Shown one piece after another: positions 11,413-22,769 of a stretch of DNA of 64,000 nt. The DNA comes from Ariolimax columbianus. Lineage: Eukaryota; Mollusca; Gastropoda; Stylommatophora; Arionidae. The notes below the pieces were generated by a model. It made no database searches, was not told where the DNA came from, and saw nothing but the letters and a program-made list of their open reading frames with translations. A program made the translations under genes and the position numbers. Each line of letters begins with the position of its first letter. Position 1 is the first letter of the stretch. The stretch spans positions 58,134,331 through 58,198,330 of the forward strand of contig JAVGWX010000009.1 of NCBI GenBank assembly GCA_036924085.1. Direction: 5' to 3'.

Positions 11413-14198
11413 GCAGTCACAAATGCTAGGAACATGGCAGAGCGAGAACAATCTATGGAGGCAAATATCGCCCTCAAAGCCGTCACGGCGAAATACAAAT
11501 ACACTCTAAACCAAACAGCAAGAGAAAGCTGGAAAAACAAAACCGAAAACCTCAACCTAGACAAAGAAGGGAACAAGCTATGGAAGCTAGTCAGATCCAT
11601 GAATGACGAAACCCCTTCAAACAAACAAATTACAATCAAGCAGGGCGAAAACTTGCTCACTGGAAAAAAAGCCGCAAACGCTTTTGTAGAACACTATGCC
11701 AAAGCAAACCACATCGAGGTCCCTGCAGATAGGCATACGGACATTAGTGAAGAGCAAAAGGGGCACGACAACATCAATACGGCACCAGAAGAGCATGTGA
11801 TGGCCAAATTAACAATAAGTGAAATGGAAGAGGCCATGAGAACATTAAAGAAAAGGAAATCTCCCGGAAAAGACGGGATAACAAACGAAATGCTGAAGGG
11901 GCTGGGCCAAACAGCGAGAGGAAATTGCTATCGGTCCTGAACCAAAGCTGGAAAAGGGGAATTGTACCCCAGGCATGGAAAGACGCAGTACTTGTACCAG
12001 TACTAAAGAAAGGAAAGGACAAAACAGATCCAAATGGATACATGCCTATCAGCCTACTGAGCTGTGTCGGCAAACTGATGGAACGTATGATAAACACCAG
12101 ACTGATGTGGCATCTGGAAGAAAAACGAATACTAATTCCACAGCAAGCCGGCTTTAGACAGCACAGATCCACTGAGGACCAGGTCATCCTCATAGCCCAC
12201 GAAATAGAAGATGCCTACCAGGCACAGAAACACACAGTAGCGGTTTGGGTGGACCTGGAAAAGTCATTTGACAAAGTCTGGAAAGACGGACTTAGAGTCA
12301 AGCTAAGGAGAAGTGAAGTTTGTGGGAAAATGTACAAGTGGATCAACCACTACCTCAAAAACAGAACGGCCAGAGTCCAAGTACAAGGGCAGATGAGCAA
12401 AAAGGTGACACTCGAGCAGGGAGTACCCCAAGGGGGAGTACTGTCACCCACACTCTTTATGGTGTATATAAACGACATTACAGAGAATACACCAAGAAGA
12501 GTCCATAGCTCAATGTTTGCAGACGATCTAGCTATGTGGACCTCTGAAAAAAATCTCACCATAGCAAGAAATCGGATGCAGCAGGCCCTAACATCGCTGG
12601 AAGAGTGGGCGAACTCATGGCTGGTCAAAATAAACGAGGAGAAAACCACATGTACAATATTCTCGCTTTCAATCAAACCCCAAAACACCAAATTAAGTCT
12701 AAATGGCAAATTCATGCAGCCAAACGACAACCCAACCTATCTGGGAGTCACATTTGATCGGCGCATGACATGGACAAGTCAGATCGAGAGAAACCGAATG
12801 ACAGCCAGAGAAAGAATGGCAATCATGAGGAAACTTGCTGGCACAAGCTGGGGAGCAGACGAAAGTATACTAAAGAAACTGTACACTGGAAGAGTGAGAC
12901 CAGTTCTCGAGTATGGCATTGCGGCATGGACAACAGCAGCAAAGGCGAACTTCGATAAAGTTAACAAACTTCAAAACCAAGCCATGAGAGTTATAACAGG
13001 AGGCATGAAGTCAACGCCAATTGTAGAACTTGAAAAGATTACAAAGCTGCAACCCATGACCGATAGAAGAGACTGCAGAGCCCAGCTGCAGTCAGAGAAA
13101 CTTCGAAGGCTGACTGACCACCCAATGCACCAGAGACTAAACAATTTGGGAAATGGGAAACTAAAGCGGAGAAACTTTGCAGAAATAGCCAAAGCAAAGA
13201 TTCACGAAGATCCCATAAACGCACTAACAACAGCAAAGCCCATCACTACTGTACGAAAACCTACCTGGAGGCAGGATATATTTCCAGAGGTGGTAGAAAA
13301 TATACCAGGTATTGGAAACAAAAACTGCCAGACTGAGAAAGAAAGGAGAGATACTACCCTAAGCTTCATATCGAAAAACTACCCAAGCATGGACTGGACC
13401 CATGCATACACCGACGGTTCTGTAACAAACACTACACAGAACGGAGGGGCAGGAGCATTCCTGAACCTACCAAATGACAGGAAAATAACACTGCCATTCG
13501 CTACTGGTAAGTACACAAGCAATTTCAGAGCGGAGGCAGAGGCACTGAGGGCGGCAGTGGAAGAAATGGTGACACATAAAGAAAATGAAAGCCATATAGT
13601 CCTGCTTACAGATGCTCTGGCCGTAGTCACAGCGCTAAAAATCCAGAAAAACACTGAGCTTAATGACTTAAGAGCAGCACTCTGTCAACTATGCGAGCAG
13701 TCCGCACCAAAAAGGGTAGTGGTACAGTGGGTCCCATCACACTGCAACATCCAAGGCAACGAGGAGGCAGACAGACTGGCAAAAGAAGGTGCAAGACTAC
13801 CACAAACAGATACTAGTATGATGTACGAAGAGTCAAAACGGCTTATTAAATCCAGATACATGACCAAATGGGAAACTGAACATACCGCCTATACCAAAAA
13901 CTATGCCTATTACCAGTTGAACAGAAGAGAGCAGGTCGTTGTCTTCAGACTTCGCACTGGCCACAATAGACTGAGGTACCACCTATTCAACAAATTGAAG
14001 ATAGGTGGTACCGACGAATGCCCGCGTGGTACCGAGAAAATGATCGCTGAGTATCTGCTGCAGAACTGCCCGACATACGAGGATCAGAGAGAGCAGATAT
14101 GGCCATCACCAGTGGAACCACAAGACAAGCTCTATGGCAGTGTCGACAGCCTCAGGATGACCGCCGCTTTTTTCGAAAAAATAATGGTTACTGTCTGA
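11413..14198 (+). pseudogene. LINE ORF2 remnant: reverse transcriptase plus RNase H, one frameshift
   Basis: The product would be the polymerase that copies LINE RNA into nicked chromosomal DNA. Frame 1 runs to a TGA at 11938-11940; frame 3 continues from about 11925 to the TGA at 14196-14198. A single-base loss near 11915-11924 explains the switch. Reverse transcriptase motifs: YMPISLL (the family usually has RPISLL), DLEKSFD (12252-12272), QGVPQGGVLSP (about 12417-12449) and the catalytic FADD (12516-12527). RNase H residues are all present: YTDGS (13407 on), AEAEAL, LTDALAVV and WVPSH (13728-13742) with GNEEADRLAKEGA. The C-terminal Cys/His motif is damaged: DECPRGTEK-EYLLQNC, where the related copy at 22 kb reads DEYTCGTGE-EHLLQNC. 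An RNase H after RT suggests the I group; the Nimb-like label is inference. The ATG at 11356 is rejected because it lies outside the insertion. Confidence 0.9.
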
Positions 14199-14229
14199 CT
14201 GCGTACGATGAAGAAGAAGAAAGAAGAAG
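11413..14229 (+). mobile_element. 5'-truncated I/Nimb-like LINE insertion
   Basis: A 2.8-kb non-LTR retrotransposon bounded by an 11-bp target-site duplication and ending in a GAA-rich tail (about 14208-14229). The endonuclease and any ORF1 are missing, and the copy begins in the linker before reverse transcriptase. That is the usual result of incomplete reverse transcription. The exact duplication and nearly open frame point to a fairly recent insertion. A related 3' end lies at 21.99-22.27 kb, and more diverged relatives at 31.1, 41.5 and 61.3 kb. Confidence 0.9.
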
Positions 14230-14240
14230 ACCTGCCTGTT
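14230..14240. repeat. Target-site duplication, right copy
   Basis: Exact match (acctgcctgtt) to 11402-11412, directly after the GAA tail. Confidence 0.85.
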
Positions 14241-14442
14241 AAAGACTTCATTTGACCAGAGTCTAGGTCTCAGAAATGAGCCGTCCCAATTAATACCTTT
14301 ACGGACAACCCCCGCCAGGAATTTAGGTTTACAACGTGACGAGGGGTCAAGTGACTGTGAGTGAAGGGATTTCGATTGATACTAACTACGTTTGTCGGTA
14401 CAAGCTTTTCGATTGGCTGTCCTGGCTTAGTCAACATTTTTT
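14241..14442. other. Flank between the LINE and the mariner
   Basis: Continuation of the pre-insertion locus. No recognised feature. Confidence 0.5.
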
Positions 14443-14607
14443 ACGAGGCGCGTTCAAATGAAACGGGGACCTAAACTGCACCAAGTGAACATACGTACAA
14501 TGCGCATGATGACGTCACTACAGGTGTAAACAGCACATACCAACCGTGAAATTTGAAAAATTACATTATCCTCCGACTCATAGTTTTCTCAGCAGACCAT
14601 TGAAAAC

Positions 14608-14952
14608 ATGGCGGGTGTGATGCGGAATCCGTCCAGAGTTGAGCAGCGAGCGGTTATTCGGTTTCTAACAGCTGAAGGATGTCGACCAGTTGACATTCAT
14701 CGCAGAATGCAGGCAGTGTATGTTGACAAAAGTGTATCGAAGACAACAGTGAAGAACTGGACAACGATGTTTAAAGAAGGACGTGAGTTCCCGAAAGATC
14801 TTCCGAGACCAGTTCAGGCGCATATTGTTGCGCCAGAAGATGCCGTCGCCTGAGCTTACGTTCGCTATCAGAGGAATTCGCTGTGTTGCTAGGGATAGTT
14901 CAAATAGTGGTTAGCAAGAAACTGATGTATTGGTACCCATTGTGAACACCTT
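14608..14952 (+). pseudogene. Mariner transposase N-terminal fragment
   Basis: The frame from the ATG at 14608 (MAGVMRNPSRVEQRAVIRF...) encodes the helix-turn-helix DNA-binding region typical of mariner transposases, including TTVKNW and DLPRPVQAHIV. It stops at 14853. A nearby frame continues with LRSLSEEFAVLLGIVQIVV and KKL, so there is a small deletion (about 36 bp by comparison with the copy at 63.3 kb) near 14845. The catalytic D,D,D domain is absent, so it cannot act. Confidence 0.85.
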
Positions 14953-15009
14953 CCGATACCTCAGTTTCTTGCTAACCACCGTTTGAACTACCCCTAGCGA
15001 CACAGCGGA
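14878..15009. repeat. Inverted repeat (fold-back) inside mariner
   Basis: Positions 14878-14932 and the reverse complement of 14953-15009 are near-identical transposase sequence (shared blocks include ggttagcaagaaactga), with a spacer of about 20 bp. The right arm codes on the minus strand for SLGVVQTVVSKKLRYRKV. It could form a strong hairpin. Confidence 0.88.
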
Positions 15010-15012
15010 TGC

Positions 15013-15229
15013 CTAGAAATAGAGGAATACAAGTAACGCAAACGGACAACAGTTAAATCATGTCAAGCTAAATACAAGTTTGAAATAAGAGAGTTGTCGA
15101 CAAAGGAGATGAATGAATTAGTGACGTCACTGGCAATTCGCTTAATTCCATCACATTGTCAACGATAGTACCATTGCCGTGTCGTTGTTTGACAGCTTGA
15201 GTATGCTAACAACCCCCAAAGCAATGCTG
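15013..15229. other. Unannotated spacer
   Basis: No recognised element between the fold-back and the next RT tail. Confidence 0.4.
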
Positions 15230-15550
15230 GTTTCAGTTCAGTTCATTCCGTAACCAACAGGTCGTTGGGACACACTTGAAGACACTCCTAAAACCCCACG
15301 CAAACTTTTTCTGTCTGCAGCCGCCTATCGTATCTCACCGGGACGAACGCTTGACCATTCAGTGATGTTGTCCACCCACCTCATCCTTGGACGTCCTCGC
15401 CCTCCCTGTCCCGGTACGGATCCAAAGGGTATCGAGTTGGTAATTCCCTTGGACCTCGCGACGTGCCCGCACCAGGCCGTCTTTCGTCTTTAGCTGGTTT
15501 ACTCCAGGCATAAAACGGAGCGGATTAGTCCTAGTAGAGAACAGACTAAA
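15230..15550 (-). pseudogene. LINE reverse transcriptase C-terminal relic (VPQRP family)
   Basis: On the minus strand the translation reads GQGGRGRPRMRWVDNITEW, then a few residues, then AAADRKSLRGVLGVSSSVSQ and RPVGYGM. This is the basic G-R-G-R-P...W-D-N-I..W tail after the polymerase domain of many animal non-LTR elements. Related 3' ends occur at 34.0, 42.6 and 53.2 kb, all on the minus strand. Stops break it, and only the end of the gene is present. Confidence 0.72.
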
Positions 15551-16139
15551 GCTGGCGCACGGGTCATCCAGGTTCGGGAGATTTTAGAGCAATGATGGGA
15601 GGACTAACTTCAATGATGACACTTACAGAGCAAGACCCAAAGGGCTCCAGAACACCGGTTGTGTTACATCAGTCTAGTCAACGTGGTGGGGATGGATACT
15701 GAGATCCCCATAGTAGTGAGTCTAGTGAGAAACGTATAGTTGCACTGCAGACGAGAGGACTCAGGTCCACTCGCAGTACGTGGGGGACTAGGAAGAACCA
15801 CTGTAGCCTTCTGCTAGAGAAGAATCGTTAAGACCGAGGATCTGAATATGAGTCTCTTCGGATAAGAGGAAGAGCACATGGTTAACATTCCAGTCTGTGT
15901 TTCAATTTGCGTTCTTATAGAAACCACAACGGATTCTGATTGATTGATTGATTGATTCATTGATTGATTCATTGATTCGTTGATGAATGAGCTAAATAGA
16001 AGTGTTTCTGTTGCAGAATATTACAATTTCCAAAGATGTAAGAATTGGCATATGGTCGATCCGTGTTGTAGAAAGCACGTGCACGCTCGACTCTGAGACT
16101 TGGAACGTACTACCTTCTCCAACACTAGAAAAACACAAG
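15551..16139. other. Spacer with a short (TTGA)n tract
   Basis: Imperfect ttgattga units occur at about 15938-15990. The rest has no recognised feature. Confidence 0.5.
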
Positions 16140-16480
16140 ACAGAGAGGCTACAACAAACCGGAACCATTTGTCTGCAGTAACAAAGTAGCAGTCGCAGGA
16201 GCTACAACAAATTTAAACAATTGTCTTGAGTAGAAAAGAAGCAGTCACAGAAGCTATAACAAATCTAATCATTTGTCTGAAGTAACAAAGAAGCAGTCAC
16301 ATAAACTACAACAAATTTGGACCAATTTTCGGTAGTAACAATGAAGAAGCGGCAACAAGTCCAAACCATTTTTCAGCAGTATCGCAAAAAAAAACCAACA
16401 AATTAGAACTATTTTTTTCCTGCAGTATTCAAGATATTACATCAAAATGAATCATTTTGAAGAGGTAACAAAGAAGGTGC
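16140..16480. repeat. Degenerate roughly 57-bp tandem repeat
   Basis: About five or six decayed units sharing ctacaacaaat, accatttgtctg and gtaacaaagaagcagtcac. Divergence between units is high, so this is an old array. Confidence 0.7.
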
Positions 16481-16724
16481 ACCACAAGCGAACCAGTAAC
16501 AAAGAGCCAGCCACAGAATCATTCTTCATGCCAAAGGCATAAACAAAAGCAATGGCAACATCAACAGAACATCTACTTAGCATCTGTGCTGGCGACATGT
16601 GTCTGTGTCAGTTCCAAGAGTTGTTTAAGCGAACAAGGCACAACAAGGCAATATTTACAGCTCGGTTGATGATGTCCTAGTTAGTGCCAGCTGTGTCGAG
16701 TATGTTACTAGTTTACTTTTGCTG

Positions 16725-16845
16725 TTGGCTTGTTTAACATAGCGTGACAATATGCTATGTTGGTGTTGGCGAGTATGCTGGTCTGTTTCATTAAGCGTAA
16801 CAATTTTCTATGTTGGTGTTGGCGAGTCTGTTGGTCTGTTTTATA
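16725..16845. repeat. Two-copy tandem duplication of about 62 bp
   Basis: The block tatgttggtgttggcgagt occurs twice, flanked both times by variants of ggtctgttt and taacaattt. It is a simple local duplication. Confidence 0.75.
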
Positions 16846-16849
16846 TATA

Positions 16850-17269
16850 TATATGACCACGATCAGTAACTCCTCGGTTCATGCTTTTTATTTTGTTTTC
16901 CTTCAATTGATATTTTACCCCGTTACACTCTTTACTAACTCTAGGCATGATTACAGTCTGGGTATATCTGAACTGCTTATTAAGTTGTCCTATTAAGCTG
17001 TAATGGCAGTACGCAACTATAGGAATAATAGGCGCGGGAGTGACAGCCTATTGATTACCTTCGCAAACAAGCGGGCACAAATATGCCCCTACTCAGTAGT
17101 ATAATTTATTGAGAGACGACGTATCACATATCTGACCTACTTAGCCCACTACAGCCATTGATGGCGTATTTAATCACACCGCGAGATATACACACGTACA
17201 GTGAGATAGTGGTTTTCTTGTCTTTTAATGATATCGAATTTATGAAGTTCGTTTCAATAAATATCTGAA
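16850..17269. other. Unannotated spacer
   Basis: No recognised repeat or coding sequence. Confidence 0.4.
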
Positions 17270-17512
17270 TAGATTAGACCCACTACGTGAACCGAACTGC
17301 AGATTCTGCCACGACCACGAGCAGTCAGTCGGGCACCTCATGACTTTGTGCCCAGGGCTGGGCGATCTGCGGCACATGCTGCTTCCACCACAACACATCA
17401 CTACAACAATTGAGGAGGGCGTGTGCTTTTATCTGGGAGACACTGGACTGTCAAGAGCTGCCAGGTCACAGCTAAAGGGATATTATCATGAAGTTAGTTT
17501 TGCAAATTTATA
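17270..17512 (+). pseudogene. Non-LTR retrotransposon C-terminal zinc-finger tail
   Basis: One open frame reads LREPNCRFCHDHEQ, then SVGHLMTLCPGLGDLRHMLL, and ends at a TAA near 17512. The C-x2-C...H-x4-C pattern (NCRFCH ... GHLMTLC) is the zinc-binding motif seen after RT and RNase H in several LINE clades. Upstream RT is missing. It is a different family from the LINE at 11.4 kb. Confidence 0.65.
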
Positions 17513-17695
17513 AAATAACTTACATTGCAACCATTGATGTTGTCTTTAAAACAATGAACCGTATGATACTGGGCTCTTAAAGTGGCGCACAAAGCGGTTA
17601 GAAATTGCCACGTCAGTGATTTTGTAATCTGTGATACAAAAGATTTGGAAGCCAGCGTCACGTTACTTTAGAAACTATACACCAAAAGAATGTAT
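17513..17695. other. Short spacer
   Basis: No recognised feature. Confidence 0.4.
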
Positions 17696-17699
17696 TGAA

Positions 17700-18960
17700 A
17701 TGATTCTTCTACAAGCGATGCTATAATGTGCGAAACATACATGAAACAAATGACGATTCTACAAGCGATGATATAATGTAGGGGAACATACATGAAACAA
17801 ATGACGATTCTACAAGCGATGATATAATGTGGGGAAATATACATGAAACAAATGACGCTTCTACAAGCGATGATATAATATGGGAAAACATACATGAAAC
17901 AAATGACGATTCTACAATCGATAATATAATGTAGGCAAACATACATGAAACAAATGACGCTTCTACAAGCGATGGTGTAATATGGGAAAACATACATGAA
18001 ACAAATGACGCTTCTACAAGCGATGATAAAATGTAGGGGAACATACATGAAACAAATGACGATTCTACAAGCGATGATATAATGTGGGTAAACATACAGG
18101 AAACAAATGACGCTTCTACAAGCGATGATATAATATGGAGAAACAGACACGTTACAAATGACACTTCTACAACCCTAGGTGTAAGGTTAGACCACATGCA
18201 CGTTACAAATGACACTTCTGCAACCGATGATGTAAGATCTGGACACATACATGAAACAAATGACACTTCTACAGCCCGTGGTGTAGGGTAAGGTTACAAA
18301 CGCGATACAGAAGACACTTCTACAATCGATGATATCATATATGTATAGATATATGAAACAAATGACACTTCTACAGCCCGTTGTTTTGGGGTTAAGTTAC
18401 ATATACCTTAGAAATGACACTTCTATGGCCCGATGTGTAAGGTTAGATCACAGACACGTTACAAATGACACTTCTACAGCCTGTGATGTAAGGGCAGGTC
18501 ACAGACACGTTGCAAATGTCACTTCTGCAACTCAAGATGTAAGGTTAGACCACAGACACGTTACAAAGGACACTTTTGCAATTCGAGGTGTAAGATTAGG
18601 CCACATATATGTTACAAATGACACTTCAATAGCCTGAGGTGTAAGGTTAGGCCACTGACACGTTACAAATGACACGTATTCAACCTGTACTGTCATGTTG
18701 GGCCACAGACAAGAGAACAAATGGCACATATACAAGTGATGTAATGTTGAAACACAGACGAAAAACAAAGGCCACTTACTCGTACAACCCTTGCTGTGAT
18801 GTTGTACCGCATACAATAAACAAGTGACACTTATACAACCAGTGATGTAATGTTGGACCACAGACATGAAACAAATGACACTTCTAAAACCAATAGTATA
18901 TGATTAGGCCACATATATACACCAAATGAGACGTCTCCCAACATGACATAAGAAGAGTCA
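17700..18960. repeat. About 50-bp minisatellite
   Basis: About 24 units share cattctacaa or acttctacaa, a variable middle and acatgaaacaaatgac. Left units (17700-18160, acaagcgatgatataatgt type) are well kept. Right units (ggtgtaaggttagaccacag type with acgttacaaatgacacttct) differ more. Units of 50-51 bp give spurious long frames on both strands. Confidence 0.92.
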
Positions 18961-19194
18961 AGTCTTATGAAAACATGTATATGCGTCGTTGCGCAAGCAT
19001 ACTGTGTTGTTTGTTGAAAGATATCTTCAATATGCTGCGGTGTGTACAAATATACGTAGCACGTGAATTAATCATGTTTTTTTTTGTAAAAACGTATAGA
19101 TTGTCTCATATGATAACTTTCTTTCTGTCTTGTTTTTCTTAAACTTCTTCCCACTAGTTGTGGCAATGCATGTTTGTTTCTTCTTGTATCTTCT

Positions 19195-19520
19195 TCTATA
19201 TAGTCAGTTGCCCATTGCAAGCGATTTATGGGGACATCATCAGACGGATTTGTCTTGGTGATGTAACTTGCGCTGTATTTGGATTGTAGTGAGGGAGTGG
19301 CTGCGCTGGGCATTCATCCCACTCTCTCGTCTGGAACTACCTCGGGCCAGTGTCACGAATTAAGTCAAGACGACTGGTTGGAAGTAATTCAGGATGCAGG
19401 CACTCTGGTCCCACCTATTTTAGACCACGGGCCGCTTGAAACATGCAGAGCTCAAACCCACGCTCCTCCCCCACCACCACCCCCCACACCTCCTCGTCCT
19501 TCCCATATGCCATGTCTGTC
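19195..19520 (-). mobile_element. tRNA-derived SINE family D, copy 1
   Basis: Minus-strand element with a B-box-like gtgggtttgagctctgc near 19450-19466. The body (gtgggaccagagtgcctgcat, caaatacagcgcaagttacat, gatgatgtcc) recurs at 56.6 and 58.35 kb in the same orientation. The CCACC-rich stretch 19467-19500 lies where the tRNA 5' half would be. Confidence 0.7.
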
Positions 19521-19689
19521 GAAAACGGTTTGTTCTTTATGTATTGCCGTCAGCTATAACATTCTTCTTGTCATAAATATTGATCTTTTTTCAGCGATGA
19601 AGCAGAAGATAAAATTAACCACCAGTGGCCCATATAACTTGTTAGACTAATACATGACCACAACACCTCCTGATGTTAATAATTGCTAC
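19521..19689. other. Short spacer
   Basis: No recognised feature. Confidence 0.4.
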
Positions 19690-19920
19690 TGACGTTGCTG
19701 CGCATGAGTTGTAGCGGGCAGCGACCTAATGCTGACTGCTAGCGTCAGGACCAGCTACTCAGAGCTGACTCCTAGCGTCAGAGCCAGCGACTCAGAGCTG
19801 ACTGCTAACGTCAGGGCCAGCGACTCAGAGCTGCCAGGACACTTCTCCACCTCGACAGAGTAGACTGGCAAAGGAGAAGGTCTAGAAGAGGGATAGTTAA
19901 CCAGTACCTAAAAACTCATC
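19690..19920 (+). mobile_element. SINE family A copy 3, with a three-unit 33-bp expansion
   Basis: The 5' half of family A (gcgcatgagttg, then the ctgactgctagcgtcag block) carries this block three times in tandem (about 19733-19830), each with agcgactcagag. It then continues with gactggcaaaggag. The same block is amplified about 14-fold at 55.8-56.2 kb, so this is an early stage of the same kind of expansion. Confidence 0.75.
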
Positions 19921-21459
19921 ACAGGTAGCTTGGAACAACAAATACTTCCAACCACAGAGTCCTTTCAGTTATATCAGGGCGTGTTTAGTATCGTTGTGGC
20001 GAGGTAGACAGCCGGAAGACATCAAGTTCAATTATTCACGAGTGACTAGACAACATCGACGTTAGGTTCTAGCGTATCTCCTATACACGTTCACGGCTCA
20101 CACGAATTATGGAGTACGAGATTTGATGAGTGGGGCATCGCCGCGTCAATTTGGGATTACATGGAAGGATAAGTAACATTAAATTGTCAGTAGATTAGTG
20201 ACTGCGTATCAACGGACTGGATTTAATAATAGTATAGACATTAACAAGCAAAGATAAAAGAACCACCGTAACAACGGAAATTAAATGCATGGGGCGAATG
20301 CTTAGCAACAACAAGAATGGGTCGAATCAGAAAAGAAGATTTTAGTAGACAGATAGACACAACACCAGTGCAAGAGACAGCAAACCAAACCAACTTAACT
20401 TGATAAACACCAGATTGTATCCATCAGAAAGCAATGCTATACACATACAATGAATGTAGAGCTAGAGCCAAAAACCACCTACGTAATAGATAGGCAACAG
20501 AAATAACAGAAGCAGTAAAGCTCCACATTGTAGGAAGCAAGCACATACTATGCCCTGGTCAAGAAACCTATTCATAACCTGACGCTGAAAGGCACACGCA
20601 GTAGACAAGTCAAAAGAATAACAAGAAAATTCGACACATTATCGCATCTGCTTGTCATTGTTTTGTACGTGTCGCAATCCTATGTCTAAATCGCCGCTGT
20701 CTATTATCTTAGTATCTCATTATATTTCCTAACTGAGAAGTCCCTTACTGAAATCGCTATGGCGACTAGCCGCTGGCGTCTCCATATGGCATTCGCTGGG
20801 TGGACTGTGAATGGCTGACCAATTCCGTAGAGTTCAATATAGACGGCTGACATCGGGTATGGATATGGATAAACAGTAGCCGGCTGAGATTACGGTTGTT
20901 TCCAGATGGCAAAGGTGATACCTCTGGGCAGTTTTGGTCAGATCTCGCGTGATCTGCGTCAGATTATTATTTTTGTGGTCGTGACGATGTGGTTGTTGCG
21001 GAGTTGGAACATTGATCTCGCGAGCTGTTGCAGAGGACGTTGGTAGGCTAGACCCCTGGCTATTCAATAACCTATTCTTGGGCAGCGTAGCATTTACTAA
21101 GATCTGGAAGGTCTGGTCATTATATATTGGTCTTAAAAGAGTTTCAAGTCACTGGCTGTTTATTTTGTCATTTGTTTAGTTATCTTCCCTTCGAAAAGTC
21201 TTGAATAGAGCAAGCTGAATGTTGCACCACACGTCAGTACAACAAGAACACGCAATGTTAGATACGAACGTTGCATAGCACTGTTTGCACAAACGAACAC
21301 GTATTGCAAGAATTATCTCTCAACCCCCTCCCTATTTTACAAATTGATTCTGCTAATGTGCTGACTGTTAACTTCTTCTTCTTCTTCTTTACTCCTACTC
21401 TCGTCATACATTGTGTCGCATAGTGATGGGATGCGTTGATTTCTTGTTATGGCCAAGTA
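19921..21459. other. Long stretch with no recognised feature
   Basis: About 1.5 kb in which I recognise no repeat family, domain or RNA gene. A 77-codon minus-strand frame (20834-21067) has no motif. A CTT-rich patch near 21375-21390 may be the inverse of a GAA-type tail. A host exon cannot be excluded, but nothing supports one. Confidence 0.35.
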
Positions 21460-21872
21460 GGAGTCTTGTGCTGTCGTTAGGTGTAACTTCCTGAGAGACA
21501 CCCTCGATCTTAGGTTTAACTTCCTGGGAGACACCCTCGATCGTAGGTGTAACTTTCTGAGAGACACCCTCGATCTTAGGTGTAACTTCCTGAGAGACAC
21601 AATCGATCTTAGGTGTAACTTCCTGAGAGTGCCAGAGACACCATCGATCTTAGGTATACCTTCCTGAGAGTGCCAGAGACAGCCTCGATCTTAGGTGTAA
21701 CTTCCTGAGAGTGCCAGAGACACCCTCGATCTTAGGTGTAACATCCTGAGAGTGTCAGAGACACTCTTGATCTTAGGTGTAATATCCTGAGAGTGCCAGA
21801 GACACCCTCGATCTTGGGTGTAACTTCATGAGAGTGCCAAAGACACCCTACAATCCTCCGACGTAGAGGTAT
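21460..21872. repeat. 33/42-bp minisatellite
   Basis: About ten units with the core ctcgatcttaggtgtaactt. The first four or so are 33 bp (cctgagagacacc). The later ones carry an extra gtgccagaga and reach about 42 bp, so a longer variant took over the right part. Confidence 0.9.
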
Positions 21873-21987
21873 GCCCCTTGCTTGTGAACTGGAGACCTGC
21901 ATATGATATGCTCTTGATGCAGGTTCGTCATAATGCATTCTGACTAAACTACCAAAGTACTTGCCTTGTTGGAAGTCATCTACTTCT
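21873..21987. other. Short spacer
   Basis: No recognised feature. Confidence 0.4.
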
Positions 21988-22270
21988 TCTTCTTCTTCTT
22001 CGTACGTTGTCAGACGTTAACTTGAATGTGTTCGAAGAAAGCAGCTGTCATCCTGAGGCTGTCGACACTGCCATAGAGCTTGTCTAGTGTTGCCACTGGC
22101 GATGGCCACATGTGCTTTCTCTGGTCCTCGTATGTCCGGCAATTTTGCAGCAGATGTTCAGCAGTCATTTCCCCTGTACCACAGGTGTATTCGTCAGTGC
22201 CACCTATCTTCAGTTTATGTTGGGAGTCAATTAGGCACTAACTAGGCGTGTCCCCACTGTCTGTCTCAGC
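21988..22270 (-). pseudogene. 3' end of an I/Nimb-like LINE, second copy
   Basis: On the minus strand it reads HKLKIGGTDEYTCGTGE, EHLLQNCRTYEDQRKHMW, LDKLYGSVDSLRMTAAFF and a stop, then gtacgaagaagaagaag. This aligns residue by residue with the last 65 or so codons of the LINE at 11.4-14.2 kb. It keeps both cysteines of the Cys/His motif that the longer copy has lost. Sequence further 5' (to about 22270) is diverged, and the rest is missing. Confidence 0.88.
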
Positions 22271-22765
22271 ATGGTGTTGCGGATTCGGTCACAGATTGTC
22301 TTTCCGGCTGCACTTCTGATACAGCTCATCTCACACATCACTGTTAACACATATTTCAAATTAGTCGGTCATTGTCAGGTCTAGACACAGATTCGCTGCC
22401 ACACTAGCAAGATAATAAATGCGGTCTTATATAACTAAAAAGACCATATCACTGAAAAAGTACCTGTCTCGTCAAAAGGAGATACAACTCCTACAAAGAA
22501 GGCGATCCATCGTTTACAAAAAGGTGCTTCTATGAGGATTAATTGTGGACTGAAAAGTTGTACAAAGTGTTAAATATAGAGTATAGAGATAGGCAGGTTC
22601 AGATGCCATAATTTGGGCTTGGTGCACGCGCTGACAACGTTCTCAGCCGCTTAGAAAATAATCTAAAAGCTAGTGTACAAGTTCGTGTGAAGAAAGAATG
22701 CATGAATAATATGCCAGAGTCGAAACAGAAACACAATAATTGATGGGCACCATTTTATATCGGCA
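22271..22765. other. Unannotated spacer
   Basis: No recognised repeat or coding feature. Confidence 0.4.
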
Positions 22766-22769
22766 TTAG

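Larger units (their letters stand above)
14443..15012 (+). mobile_element. Mariner-type transposon fragment with an inverted 3' end
   Basis: It opens after a TA dinucleotide with a terminal-repeat-like sequence (cgaggcgcgttcaaatgaaa, 14443 on). A 5' leader, the N-terminal part of a transposase and then a fold-back follow. No right-hand terminal repeat was found. The left end and leader resemble, base by base, the copy starting at 63161, so the two belong to one family. Confidence 0.8.

Noticed and set aside
14608..14853. Host SETMAR-like gene
   Set aside because: Only the mariner DNA-binding part is present, with a terminal-repeat-like end upstream and no SET domain or intron signals. It is a transposon fragment.
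17668..18266. Minus-strand frames with repeated F-V-S-C-M-F
   Set aside because: Two overlapping frames over the 50-bp array. Both are periodic because of the repeat, so neither can be told from noise.
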